Source: Bowdeniella nasicola (lineage in GTDB: Bacteria; Actinomycetota; Actinomycetes; Actinomycetales; Actinomycetaceae). From it: a stretch of 64,000 nt of DNA. Where the stretch lies: assembly GCF_900107735.1 (NCBI RefSeq), contig NZ_FNQV01000003.1:160325-224324 (forward strand), written 5' to 3'. This document shows positions 54,503 to 62,578 of the stretch, piece by piece. A program made the position numbers and the translations under genes. Under the pieces are notes generated by a model that made no database searches, was not told the DNA's origin, and saw only the letters and a program-made list of their open reading frames with translations. How positions within the stretch are numbered: position 1 is the first letter of the stretch; the number at the start of each line of letters is the position of its first letter.

Positions 54503-55584
54503 GTAGAATCCTCGCGATCAATCCGGGCTCTACCTCGACAAAGATCGCGGTCTTTGACGATGACAGGGAAATCTTCCGGCACGAGATCACCTACCGCGGC
54601 GCGGACTTCGCAGGCATGGACCGGATCACCGACCAGCTGCCTCGCAGGGAAGCCGACATTGAGGCGGCGCTCGCAGGCACGTTTGATCCGGGCAGCTTTG
54701 ATGCGGTCGTTGGCCGTGGCGGGCTCGTGGGGCCGGTCGGGCCGGGCGGATATGAGGTGGACGATGATTTCCTCGACGTCATCACCAACCGGCCGGTCCT
54801 TGAGCACGCCTCCAACCTCGGCGGCCCCCTAGCCAAAGCCCTGGTGACGAAATTCGGTGTGCCCGGCGCGCACGCCTACATTTACGACCCGGTCACCGTG
54901 GATGAAATGTCGGATGCCGCCCGCATTACCGGGGTAGCCGGAATCGAACGCAAGTCGATCGGCCACCACCTCAACATGCGGGCCGTTGCCCGCAAACTCG
55001 CCGACGCGATTGACACGCCCTATGAGGAGGCCAGCGAGATTATCGTCCACCTCGGTGGCGGCTCAACGGCCTGTGCGATCAGCAGCGGGCGCATGGTCGA
55101 CTTTGTCTCCGATGACGAGATCATGTTTTCAGCAGAGCGCAGTGGGGGAGTGCCCATCAAAGAACTCATCGCACTCGCCGGCAGCATGCCGCTTGCCGAA
55201 TTGAAAAGCGCCGTGCGGGGCGGTGGCGGGCTGGCTGGTCTGCTCGGCACGACCGACCTGCGTGAAATTGAGTCTCGAATTGGCGCAGGCGATGAGCGGG
55301 CCGCTCTCGTGTTCGAGGCCCTGGCCCTGGGAATCGCTAAGACGATCGCAGCGCTAGCAGCCTCCCTGAAGGGAGAAGTCGATGCTATTGCGCTCACCGG
55401 TGGGATGGCCCGCTCAGAACTATTGCTCGCTGCGGTGCGGGAACGTGCCGGATGGATTGCGCCGATTCACGCCTTTGGCGGTGAGTTTGAAATGGAAGCC
55501 CTCGCGCTTGGTGCCCGGCGCATCGTGCTGGGCAAAGAACGTGCCCACCACGTCCGTGACTATCTAAGGACCACCCATGACTAA
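54499..55584 (+). CDS. buk: Butyrate kinase
   Basis: The 361-residue ASKHA-fold kinase forms ATP from butyryl phosphate or a related acyl phosphate. N-terminal phosphate loop RILAINPGSTSTKIAVFDDD, central IIVHLGGGSTACAISSGRMV, RSGGVPIKELIALAGSMP and the adenosine region AIALTGGMARSELLLAAVRE are those of Buk rather than acetate kinase. ATG at 54499 in the ATGA overlap gives the right N-terminus. It overlaps the start of the broken D-lactate dehydrogenase gene by eight bases. Confidence 0.9.
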   Translation: MSRILAINPGSTSTKIAVFDDDREIFRHEITYRGADFAGMDRITDQLPRREADIEAALAGTFDPGSFDAVVGRGGLVGPVGPGGYEVDDDFLDVITNRPVLEHASNLGGPLAKALVTKFGVPGAHAYIYDPVTVDEMSDAARITGVAGIERKSIGHHLNMRAVARKLADAIDTPYEEASEIIVHLGGGSTACAISSGRMVDFVSDDEIMFSAERSGGVPIKELIALAGSMPLAELKSAVRGGGGLAGLLGTTDLREIESRIGAGDERAALVFEALALGIAKTIAALAASLKGEVDAIALTGGMARSELLLAAVRERAGWIAPIHAFGGEFEMEALALGARRIVLGKERAHHVRDYLRTTHD

Positions 55585-56575
55585 CCCCATCGTCGCCTTT
55601 GACGTTCGACCCGATGAGCTCGGCGACTTCGATGCCTGCATGTAGCGCACCGGCGAAGAGATCATCATTCGCAACACCCGCCTCGAACTCGCAACACTCA
55701 ACGACCTACCCGAAACGGATTCCATCTCAATCCTCGGGCAGTCGATCATTGACACCGAACTCATGGCCGGACTTGCCGAACGGGGCGTGAAGTATATTTC
55801 CACGCGCACAGTCGGTTTTGACCACATCGATCTCGACGCGGCGAAAAACTTCGGGATCACCGTCGGGCACGTGACATACCCGCCGAACTCCGTCGCGGAA
55901 TACACCGTCATGCTCATTCTTATGACATTGCGTCGGATGAAGCTCGTCATGCACCGCGCCCAGATCCAGGACTTTTCGCTCATGGGAAGCCAGGGCTCAG
56001 AGCTGGGAAACTCGACGGTCGGCATTATCGGTACTGGTCGGATCGGAGCGATGGTCGCCAACCTGATCAAGCCCTTCGGTACCCGCGTGCTCGCTGCCGA
56101 TCCCTACCCCAAGGCGGAGCTGGAAGGCATCGTCGAGTACGTCGACCTTGACACGCTCCTGGCCGAGTCGGACCTCGTGACGCTGCACGCTCCCGCATCG
56201 GACGCGAACCATCACCTCATCAACGCCGACAAGATCGCCAAAATACGCAAGGGCGCAACGATCGTCAACTGTGGCCGCGGTGATATGATCGACGCCGAAG
56301 CCCTGATCTCTGCCCTGGAAGCCGGCCATATCGCCGGAGCTGCCCTGGACGTGCTGGAAAATGACCTCGAGTACTTCCACCGCGACGTCCGCCTTGGCAC
56401 GATACGCCATCGAAACCTCGTTCTCTTAAGGTCCTTCCCGAACGTTCTGGTAACCCCGCATATCGCGTTCTACACTCGCGAGGTTGTGACCGCCATGGTC
56501 GAGCAATCCGTTGGCTCGCTGCTGGAGATGCGCACGGATGGCACAAGCCCACTGGTCGTGAGAGGCGCCGTCTGA
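55577..56575 (+). pseudogene. D-lactate dehydrogenase (VanH/LdhD-like) with in-frame TAG at codon 23
   Basis: One frame runs from ATG 55577 (VAFDVRPDELGDFDACM) through a TAG at 55643 to a TGA ending at 56575. After the stop it encodes a whole D-2-hydroxyacid dehydrogenase: VKYISTRTVGFDHIDLDAAK, Rossmann loop VGIIGTGRIGAMVANLIKPF, catalytic-region motifs NCGRGDMIDAEALISALEAG and GAALDVLENDLEYFHRDV, and the catalytic histidine in NVLVTPHIAFYTREV. The YFHRDVR insertion recalls VanH-type enzymes. The next in-frame ATG, at 55763, would remove about 60 residues. Either a fresh nonsense mutation or a sequence error; the coding region is otherwise intact. Confidence 0.82.
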
Positions 56576-56600
56576 TCGAGGGGCGACGTTCCACCACTAG

Positions 56601-57482
56601 TTAGGAGCGCAGCGCGGTAATCAGTTCCGTCAGCGCCTTGGGTCGTGGCCGGCCCTTTTGCATCGCGATCCCGATCGGCAGGTGCGAGACTCGGTCATCA
56701 AGCGGCACCCAGGCGAGCCCTTTGAGGGCGGTGAGCTCGGATAGCTGCATCGGTAACAGGCCAATTGTCCCGAGGTCCAGAATCGAGGACAGCAACACGT
56801 TCCACGAGTCGTTCGTGAACTGAACGTTGGGAGTAAAGCCCGCTTCTTGGCAGCGCTCGTGCAGCATCTCGCCCAGCACGTAATTGTCCGAAAACGAGGA
56901 GAACGCCTGGCCGGCGAGGTCTGCGTACGTCACGGAGGCACGGCTGGCGAGCGGATGGTCATCACACATGACCGCGGCCACCGTGTACGTCCCGTAGTCG
57001 CCGGCTAATGGCGTGATTTCGAGGTTCGGCTCATAGCAGGGGAAGGACACGACCCCGATGTCGAGCTGGCCGTCAGCGATTTCTTTTTGCATCGCGCGCG
57101 ATCCCGACTGCACGAGTGAGACTTCCACGTCCGGGTGGCTGGCCATAAACCGCGTGATCTGAGGCATGAACTGCATCGAGAACAAGACGGTCAAGCCGAT
57201 CCTGATTCGCTGTGTATCTTCGCTGCCGAGCGAGCGAACGTGGGCTGACAGTCGCTCTAACTCCTGCAAGATGGGCGCTCCGCCGTCAACGAGTGCGCGA
57301 CCGGCAGGCGTCAGTGACAGGGGAGTGGTGGAGCGATCAAGAAGTTGCGCACCGAGTGACTTTTCGAGTTTTTGAATTGCGACGGTCAGGGTCGGTTGCG
57401 TCACGAACAGGGTTCGAGCGGCGCCCGACATGCTGCCGGCTTCTGCGACGGCGACGAAGTACTTCAGCTGACGAAAGTCCAT
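56601..57482 (-). CDS. LysR-family transcriptional regulator
   Basis: The 293-residue protein has an N-terminal winged HTH (MDFRQLKYFVAVAEAGSMSG, then ARTLFVTQPTLTVAIQKLEK) and a C-terminal two-lobe periplasmic-binding-like effector domain. ATG at 57482 matches the family start and has GGAAAGGAAGG upstream. It is divergent from pheA and convergent with the broken lactate dehydrogenase. LysR proteins usually control a divergent neighbour, so pheA is one candidate target. The catabolic PDH-Ptb-Buk cluster is another, but no operator can be assigned. Confidence 0.9.
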   Translation of the reverse strand: MDFRQLKYFVAVAEAGSMSGAARTLFVTQPTLTVAIQKLEKSLGAQLLDRSTTPLSLTPAGRALVDGGAPILQELERLSAHVRSLGSEDTQRIRIGLTVLFSMQFMPQITRFMASHPDVEVSLVQSGSRAMQKEIADGQLDIGVVSFPCYEPNLEITPLAGDYGTYTVAAVMCDDHPLASRASVTYADLAGQAFSSFSDNYVLGEMLHERCQEAGFTPNVQFTNDSWNVLLSSILDLGTIGLLPMQLSELTALKGLAWVPLDDRVSHLPIGIAMQKGRPRPKALTELITALRS

Positions 57483-57567
57483 AAGTGACGTGCGCCTTCC
57501 TTTCCGCCGGTGCCCACCCTTCGAGACTACTGGGCGGGACAATTGCGGTAAAGAAGCGGCCAAAAGC

Positions 57568-57573
57568 TAAGGT
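57568..57573 (+). promoter_or_regulatory. Leaderless -10 box of pheA
   Basis: TAAGGT lies seven bases before the ATG at 57581 in the lysR-pheA intergenic region. Confidence 0.45.
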
Positions 57574-57580
57574 GGCGAGT

Positions 57581-58441
57581 ATGAATTCCAGCGTGCGGGT
57601 CGCCGTTCAAGGCGAAGTAGGATCCAACTCCGATGCCGCGGTTCAGCAGATGCTGCCGGGCGCGACCGTCATCCCGTGCGAGTCCTTTACCGCTGCCTTC
57701 GATGCCGTCCACGAGGGGCGCGCCGACCGCGCTCTCATCCCCGTGGAGAACTCCTCCGCGGGCCGCGTCGCTGACCCTCACCTGTTGCTGCCGAACTCGA
57801 ACCTGCACATCATCGGCGAGTTCTTCCTGCCGATCCACTTCGACCTCGTGGCCGCACCGAGCGCGACATTCGAGACGATCGAGGTCGTGCGCAGCCACGT
57901 CCATGCCTTCGGTCAGTGCTCCCAGCTGCTGCGGGAGCGTGGCTGGCGTACCCACATCAGCGCCGATACCGCCGGAGCGGCCCGGGAGGTCGCCCTCCTC
58001 GGCGACCCGAGCATCGCGGCACTCGCTCCCAAGGGCGTCGCCGAGCGGTTCGATCTGAAAGTCCTGCGCTCGCACGTGGAGGATTCCGCGATGAACGCGA
58101 CGCGCTTCGTGCTGCTCTCGCCGGAGCCACAGATCACGACCTCCCGGCCCGCGATCACGACGATCTTGTTCCGCGTCCGAAACGTTCCCGCAGCGCTGTA
58201 CAAATGCCTGGGCGGATTTGCCACAAACTCGGTCAACATCACCAAGCTTGAGTCCTACCAGATTGGAGGCACCTTCTTCGCCTCCCAGTTCTATGTCGAT
58301 ATCGACGGCCATCTCGATGACAAGAACGTGCAACTCGCCTTGGAAGAACTCGAATTCTTCGTCACCGATCTGAAAATCCTTGGCAGCTATCCCGCCCACC
58401 CCTACCGCGGACACCTGCGTGAGGGCGGCGGCCAATCCTAG
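57581..58441 (+). CDS. pheA: Prephenate dehydratase PheA with ACT domain
   Basis: The 286-residue protein converts prephenate to phenylpyruvate in phenylalanine synthesis. The catalytic domain shows ALIPVENSSAGRVADPHLLL and the TRF motif MNATRFVLLSPEP. The ACT domain (about 185-275) reads RVRNVPAALYKCLGGFATNS and TKLESYQIGGTFFASQFYVD, with LESYQ where most ACT domains have LESRP. The AGRVAD and ESYQxGG patterns look like alphaproteobacterial prephenate dehydratases. ATG at 57581 is chosen from the conserved start and the box seven bases upstream. It is divergent from lysR. Confidence 0.88.
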   Translation: MNSSVRVAVQGEVGSNSDAAVQQMLPGATVIPCESFTAAFDAVHEGRADRALIPVENSSAGRVADPHLLLPNSNLHIIGEFFLPIHFDLVAAPSATFETIEVVRSHVHAFGQCSQLLRERGWRTHISADTAGAAREVALLGDPSIAALAPKGVAERFDLKVLRSHVEDSAMNATRFVLLSPEPQITTSRPAITTILFRVRNVPAALYKCLGGFATNSVNITKLESYQIGGTFFASQFYVDIDGHLDDKNVQLALEELEFFVTDLKILGSYPAHPYRGHLREGGGQS

Positions 58442-58473
58442 GCCGATGCGCTGCGCAAGGCGGCAACCGGCCC

Positions 58474-58479
58474 TAGCAT
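58474..58479 (+). promoter_or_regulatory. Leaderless -10 box of ppk2
   Basis: TAGCAT lies six bases before the ppk2 ATG, with no Shine-Dalgarno sequence. Confidence 0.5.
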
Positions 58480-58485
58480 TGGGGC

Positions 58486-59346
58486 ATGTCCACCCACGAT
58501 AACGTCTCCAAATCCGGTAACCCGCCGAAGCTCGATTCGGCCGCCTACGAAAAGGAGCTGCGTCGGCTGCAAAGCGAACTCGTCGCGATGCAGCAGTGGG
58601 TGATCGAAACCGGCGAACGAATTTGCATCCTGTTCGAAGGTCGCGACGCCGCGGGCAAGGGTTCCGCAATCAAGCGCGTCACCCAGTACCTCAATCCCCG
58701 CCACGCGCGGGTCGTGGCGCTGCCCGCGCCGACGGAACGGGAAAAGACTCAGTGGTACTTCCAGCGCTACATCGCCCACCTGCCGGCCGCCGGGGAGATC
58801 GTCATCTTCGACCGCTCCTGGTACAACCGCGCCGGCGTCGAACACGTCATGGGGTTTTGCACCCCCGAGGAATACCACCGATTCTTGCGCCAAGCTCCCG
58901 ATTTTGAACGCATGCTCGTCGACGACGGGATCCGCCTGATCAAGTACTGGTTCTCGGTGTCGGACACCGAGCAGGAAGCACGTTTTCGCTCCCGCTCCGA
59001 AGACCCGATGCGACGGTGGAAGCTGTCCCCGATGGACGTTGAGTCCATCACCCGTTGGGAGGACTACTCGCGCGCGAAGGACACGATGTTCGCCGCGACT
59101 GATACCCCGTGGGCGCGGTGGTACACGGTCGAATCCGAAGACAAGAAGCGCTCGCGGATCAACGTCATCAACGACATCCTCACCCGCATTCCCTGGCAGC
59201 GACTGGAGCCGCGCGAAATCGAGATTCCCTCGCGGCCGGCCTCCGCGGGTGAATCGAACTACGAGCGGCTCGACCGCTCGAAGTACGAATATGTGAAGGA
59301 CGTCGCTACGCCGTTAGAAAAAGCCCGGGTGAAAGCGAAGAAATAG
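58486..59346 (+). CDS. ppk2: Polyphosphate kinase 2 family protein
   Basis: The 286-residue PPK2-domain protein has Walker A LFEGRDAAGKGSAIKRVTQY (about 47-66), Walker B EIVIFDRSWYNRAGVEHVMG and the lid motif RSRSEDPMRRWKLSPMD. PPK2 enzymes transfer phosphate between polyphosphate and nucleoside mono- or diphosphates. A single domain of this length fits class I PPK2 (diphosphate-using), but class needs phylogeny. It stands alone with its own promoter box. Confidence 0.92.
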   Translation: MSTHDNVSKSGNPPKLDSAAYEKELRRLQSELVAMQQWVIETGERICILFEGRDAAGKGSAIKRVTQYLNPRHARVVALPAPTEREKTQWYFQRYIAHLPAAGEIVIFDRSWYNRAGVEHVMGFCTPEEYHRFLRQAPDFERMLVDDGIRLIKYWFSVSDTEQEARFRSRSEDPMRRWKLSPMDVESITRWEDYSRAKDTMFAATDTPWARWYTVESEDKKRSRINVINDILTRIPWQRLEPREIEIPSRPASAGESNYERLDRSKYEYVKDVATPLEKARVKAKK

Positions 59347-59403
59347 CCGGATACACTACCGGTTAGCTGACCCTTACCCGCTACCGTGAAGGATGCCCTC
59401 CCC

Positions 59404-60813
59404 GTGAGTAACACCGAGCCCCTGTCCGTCGCCGTCGTTGGCGCAGGCCCCGCAGGAATCTACGCCTCGGATATTCTCGCGAAATCCGGACTCAACGTCG
59501 CGATCGACCTGTTCGAAAAACTCCCGGCGCCCTACGGCCTCGTGCGTTATGGCGTCGCCCCTGACCACCCGCGCATCAAGCAGATCATCGTCGCACTGTA
59601 CAAGATCCTGCAGCGCGGCGATATCCGCCTCATCGGCAACGTCGAGGTCGGCAAGGACATCAGTGTTGAGGATTTGCGTGCCCACTACGACGCCGTCATC
59701 TTCGCCACCGGCAGCGATGACGACGCCCCACTGCCGATCCCCGGCGTCGAGCTCGAAGGCTCCTTCGGCGCCTCCAAGTTCGTCTTCTGGTACGACGGCC
59801 ACCCCGACTATCCGCGCACCTGGCCGCTTGAGGCCGAGCAGGTCGCGGTCATCGGCAACGGCAACGTCGCGCTCGACGTTGCCCGCATCCTCGCCAAGCA
59901 CGTCGAGGACCTCATGCCCACCGAGATTCCGGACAACGTCGTTGAAGGGCTGAAATCCTCCCCGGTCACCGACGTTCACGTCTTTGGCCGCCGCGGCCCC
60001 GCCCAGGTGAAATTTTCCCCGCTGGAGCTGCGCGAGCTCGGAAAGGTGCCCGATGTCGACGTCATCGTCTACGAGGAAGACTTCGACTTCGACGAGGGCA
60101 GCGAAGAAGCGATCCGCACCTCCAACCAGACGAAGCAGGTCGTGAAAACCCTCGTCGACTGGACGCTGAAGGACCCCGCCGAGCGCACCGCCTCGCGCCG
60201 CATTCACCTGCACTTCTTCCACCGCCCCGTCGAAATCCTCGGCACCGAACGCGTCGAAGCAATCCGTACCGAGCGCACCGAGCTCGTCGGCGATGGCACC
60301 GTGCGCGGCACCGGTGAATTTATCGACACCCCCGTTCAGGCCGTCTACCGCGCCGTCGGCTACTCCGGCTGCGACGTGCCCGGCCTGCCCTTCGATTCCG
60401 CCCGCGGCGTCATTCCGAACGAGGAAGGCCGCGTGATCGGGGACGACGGCGAGGTCATGACCGGCATCTACGCAACCGGCTGGATCAAGCGCGGGCCGGT
60501 CGGCCTTATCGGCTCCACCAAGTCCGACGCCCAGCAAACAATCGGCCACCTCGTCGCCGATGCCGAAGCCGGCAAACTGCACGCCACTTCTGATGCCATC
60601 GGCCACGACGCCATGATGGCGGACCTCGATGAGCGCGGCGTGCGCTACACGACGTGGCAGGGCTGGGAACTGCTCGATGCCTACGAGCGGGAACTCGGCG
60701 CCAAGCATGGCGAGCTGCCGGGCGGCGGCACGCGGGAACGCGTCAAGGTCGTCCAACGCGAAACCATGACGGCGATCTCCCGTGGCGAAGAGCACGACGG
60801 GACCCTCTATTAA
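59404..60813 (+). CDS. fprA: Ferredoxin/adrenodoxin-type NADP+ reductase (FprA-like)
   Basis: The 469-residue flavoprotein has FAD motif SVAVVGAGPAGIYASDILAK, KLPAPYGLVRYGVAPDHPRI, NADP motif VAVIGNGNVALDVARILAK, and C-terminal GLIGSTKSDAQQTIGHLVAD. This is the adrenodoxin-reductase-like group known as FprA in mycobacteria. It moves electrons between NADPH and a ferredoxin. GTG at 59404 is preferred because GAAGGA lies 11 bases upstream; GTG at 59386 is an alternative. Its ferredoxin partner is not encoded here. Confidence 0.92.
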   Translation: MSNTEPLSVAVVGAGPAGIYASDILAKSGLNVAIDLFEKLPAPYGLVRYGVAPDHPRIKQIIVALYKILQRGDIRLIGNVEVGKDISVEDLRAHYDAVIFATGSDDDAPLPIPGVELEGSFGASKFVFWYDGHPDYPRTWPLEAEQVAVIGNGNVALDVARILAKHVEDLMPTEIPDNVVEGLKSSPVTDVHVFGRRGPAQVKFSPLELRELGKVPDVDVIVYEEDFDFDEGSEEAIRTSNQTKQVVKTLVDWTLKDPAERTASRRIHLHFFHRPVEILGTERVEAIRTERTELVGDGTVRGTGEFIDTPVQAVYRAVGYSGCDVPGLPFDSARGVIPNEEGRVIGDDGEVMTGIYATGWIKRGPVGLIGSTKSDAQQTIGHLVADAEAGKLHATSDAIGHDAMMADLDERGVRYTTWQGWELLDAYERELGAKHGELPGGGTRERVKVVQRETMTAISRGEEHDGTLY

Positions 60814-60860
60814 CCATCACCGCGGGGAATACTCGCCTTTGACGAAGCGTTGACCTAGAT

Positions 60861-61724
60861 ATGCATAACCATCACAACGGGCTAAAAACGGCCGCGCTGC
60901 TCGGCGGCATGTGGGCGCTGCTGATGGCGATCGGCGCGCTCGTTGCCAGGGGCACCAATACTCCCGGCTTCCTGTGGCTGTTCGCCGTGGGCGGCCTCGT
61001 CATGACGTTCATCTCCTATTGGAACTCCGACAAGATCGCGATCCGCTCGATGAACGCCTACCCCGTCAGTCGCGAGCAGGCGCCGCAGCTGTATGCCATG
61101 GTCGAGGAACTCACCGTGCGCGCCAATCAGCCGATGCCGCGCCTGTACATCGCGCCGACGGATCAGCCGAACGCGTTTGCCACCGGCCGCAACCCGCAAA
61201 ACGCGGCCGTGTGCTGCACCGAGGGCATTTTGCGCCTGCTAAACGAACGCGAGTTGCGCGGCGTGCTCGGCCACGAGCTCATGCACGTCTATAACCGCGA
61301 CATCCTCACGTCCTCGGTCGCCGCAGCGATCGGTGGCGTCATCACCTCGATCGCGCAGTTCCTCATGTTCTTCGGCGGTGGCCGCAACCGCGAGGGCGGC
61401 AACCCACTCGCCCTGATGGCGATGGCGCTGCTCGCCCCGATCGCCGCGACCATCATCCAACTCGCGGTCTCCCGCACCCGCGAATACGACGCCGACGAAG
61501 ACGGGGCAAAGCTCACGGGCGACCCGCTGGCCCTCGCGAGCGCTCTCAAGCGCCTCGAGTCCGGCGTTGCCGCCCGTCCGCTTCCCGATACTCCGAACCT
61601 GCAATCGGTCTCTCACCTCATGATCGCGAACCCGTTCCGCGGCGGGGGACTGAAGAAGATGTTCTCCACCCACCCGCCGATGGCCGATCGCATCGCGCGG
61701 CTGGAGAAAATGGCCGGCTACTAA
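60861..61724 (+). CDS. htpX: Membrane zinc metalloprotease HtpX
   Basis: The 287-residue M48B protease has two N-terminal helices ([19 protein letters not shown] and [16 protein letters not shown]), zinc motif [18 protein letters not shown] (HEXXH), two further helices, and the third-ligand glutamate region [15 protein letters not shown]. It degrades misfolded membrane proteins on the cytoplasmic side. Convergent with yajQ. In mycobacteria it follows the polyprenyl diphosphate synthase gene; here a 15-kb segment separates them. Confidence 0.94.
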   Translation: MHNHHNGLKTAALLGGMWALLMAIGALVARGTNTPGFLWLFAVGGLVMTFISYWNSDKIAIRSMNAYPVSREQAPQLYAMVEELTVRANQPMPRLYIAPTDQPNAFATGRNPQNAAVCCTEGILRLLNERELRGVLGHELMHVYNRDILTSSVAAAIGGVITSIAQFLMFFGGGRNREGGNPLALMAMALLAPIAATIIQLAVSRTREYDADEDGAKLTGDPLALASALKRLESGVAARPLPDTPNLQSVSHLMIANPFRGGGLKKMFSTHPPMADRIARLEKMAGY

Positions 61725-61732
61725 CCGCCCGG

Positions 61733-62227
61733 CTAGCGATAGTTCACGAACTGCAGCGCAGCATCCACATCGGCGCCCTTCAGGAGAGCAATAACCTCCT
61801 GGAGGGCGTCGCGTGATTTCGAGCTCACGCGCAGCTCATCACCCTGGATCTGAGCCTTGACGCCCTTCGGGCCCTCATCGCGGATGAGCTTGGTCAGCTT
61901 CTTCGCGTTCTCCTGGCTGAGGCCCTCCTTCAGCGTGCCCTCCATTCGGTACTCCTTGCCGGAGGCCCTCGGCTCCTTATCGCCGAGGTCAATCGCCTTC
62001 AGCGAGACACCGCGCCGCACGAGCTTGGACTGGAAGACATCGAGGATCGCGAGCACCCGCTCCGCTGAGTTTGCCACCATGACGATGGAATCGCCCGACC
62101 ACGAAATCGACGCCCCGACGTTCTTGAAGTCGTAGCGCTGTGCCACCTCCTTAGCGGCCTGGTTAAGGGCGTTATCGACCTCCTGGCGGTCAACTTTGCT
62201 TACGACGTCGAATGATGAATCAGCCAC
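61733..62227 (-). CDS. yajQ: YajQ-family nucleotide-binding protein
   Basis: The 164-residue protein shows [20 protein letters not shown] at the N-terminus, [20 protein letters not shown], and the C-terminal [20 protein letters not shown], all family signatures. YajQ proteins bind RNA or nucleotides; in Xanthomonas one binds c-di-GMP, but here the role is unknown. GTG at 62227 is chosen because GAGGAG lies directly upstream and the family begins MADSSFD. The stop lies eight bases from the convergent htpX stop. Confidence 0.92.
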   Translation of the reverse strand: MADSSFDVVSKVDRQEVDNALNQAAKEVAQRYDFKNVGASISWSGDSIVMVANSAERVLAILDVFQSKLVRRGVSLKAIDLGDKEPRASGKEYRMEGTLKEGLSQENAKKLTKLIRDEGPKGVKAQIQGDELRVSSKSRDALQEVIALLKGADVDAALQFVNYR

Positions 62228-62386
62228 GGCATACTCCTCGTGTGTGGTGTCGTCTGTCACGTTGGACGCTTGGCGCCCGCTAGTTGCCCACATTATCGCC
62301 AAAATCGCGACGGGTCTCACGCGCTGCCGATTTGGTATCTGGCGCCCATCTCCTGCTAATCTGGCCTTCGCACCACTTGCGTGCAC

Positions 62387-62468
62387 GGCGGGTTGCCCGA
62401 GCGGCCAAAGGGAGCTGACTGTAAATCAGCCGCGGAATGCTTCGGGGGTTCGAATCCCTCACCCGCCA
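62387..62468 (+). tRNA. tRNA-Tyr (anticodon GTA)
   Basis: The 82-base cloverleaf has acceptor arms GGCGGGT and ACCCGCC, a long class II variable arm, T-loop GGTTCGAATCC and anticodon GTA at 62421-62423 flanked by the stem GCTGA/TCAGC. Bacterial tRNA-Tyr is class II, which agrees. CCA is not encoded. An insertion-sequence end begins directly at its 3' side. Confidence 0.95.
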
Positions 62469-62521
62469 CTATGTCCTGTATCGGGACATAGTTGACAGAT
62501 GTGTCAAAGCATTGTTGACAG
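62469..62521. repeat. Two adjacent dyads and TTGACAG repeats next to tRNA-Tyr, likely IS end
   Basis: CTATGTCC (62469-62476) pairs with GGACATAG (62484-62491). TTGACA (62492-62497) pairs with TGTCAA (62502-62507), and TTGACAG is repeated at 62515-62521. Read toward the tRNA, the sequence begins TGTCAACTATGTCCCG, which looks like an IS481-type terminus. The exact boundary and any target duplication cannot be fixed without the other end. Confidence 0.45.
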
Positions 62522-62531
62522 CGAGAAGGCT

Positions 62532-62564
62532 CTCGGAAGAAATTCCGGGGGTCTTCTTTGTTTT
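62532..62564 (+). terminator. Possible terminator downstream of tRNA-Tyr
   Basis: CTCGGAA-GAAA-TTCCGGG forms a seven-base stem with one G-T pair, followed within a few bases by TCTTCTTTGTTTT. It lies 64 bases after the tRNA and before the IS transposase stop. It may belong to the IS. Confidence 0.4.
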
Positions 62565-62578
62565 GGTGGTGGGGGTTC

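Noticed and set aside
45938..55645. Reassignment of TAG as a sense codon
   Set aside because: Many intact genes here end in TAG (disA, htrA, ppk2, lpdA and others), and the PAS gene also has a TAA and a frameshift, so mutation is simpler.
55577..56575. Part of a vancomycin-resistance cluster because of VanH likeness
   Set aside because: No D-Ala-D-Lac ligase, VanX dipeptidase or VanRS pair is nearby; the context is pyruvate metabolism.
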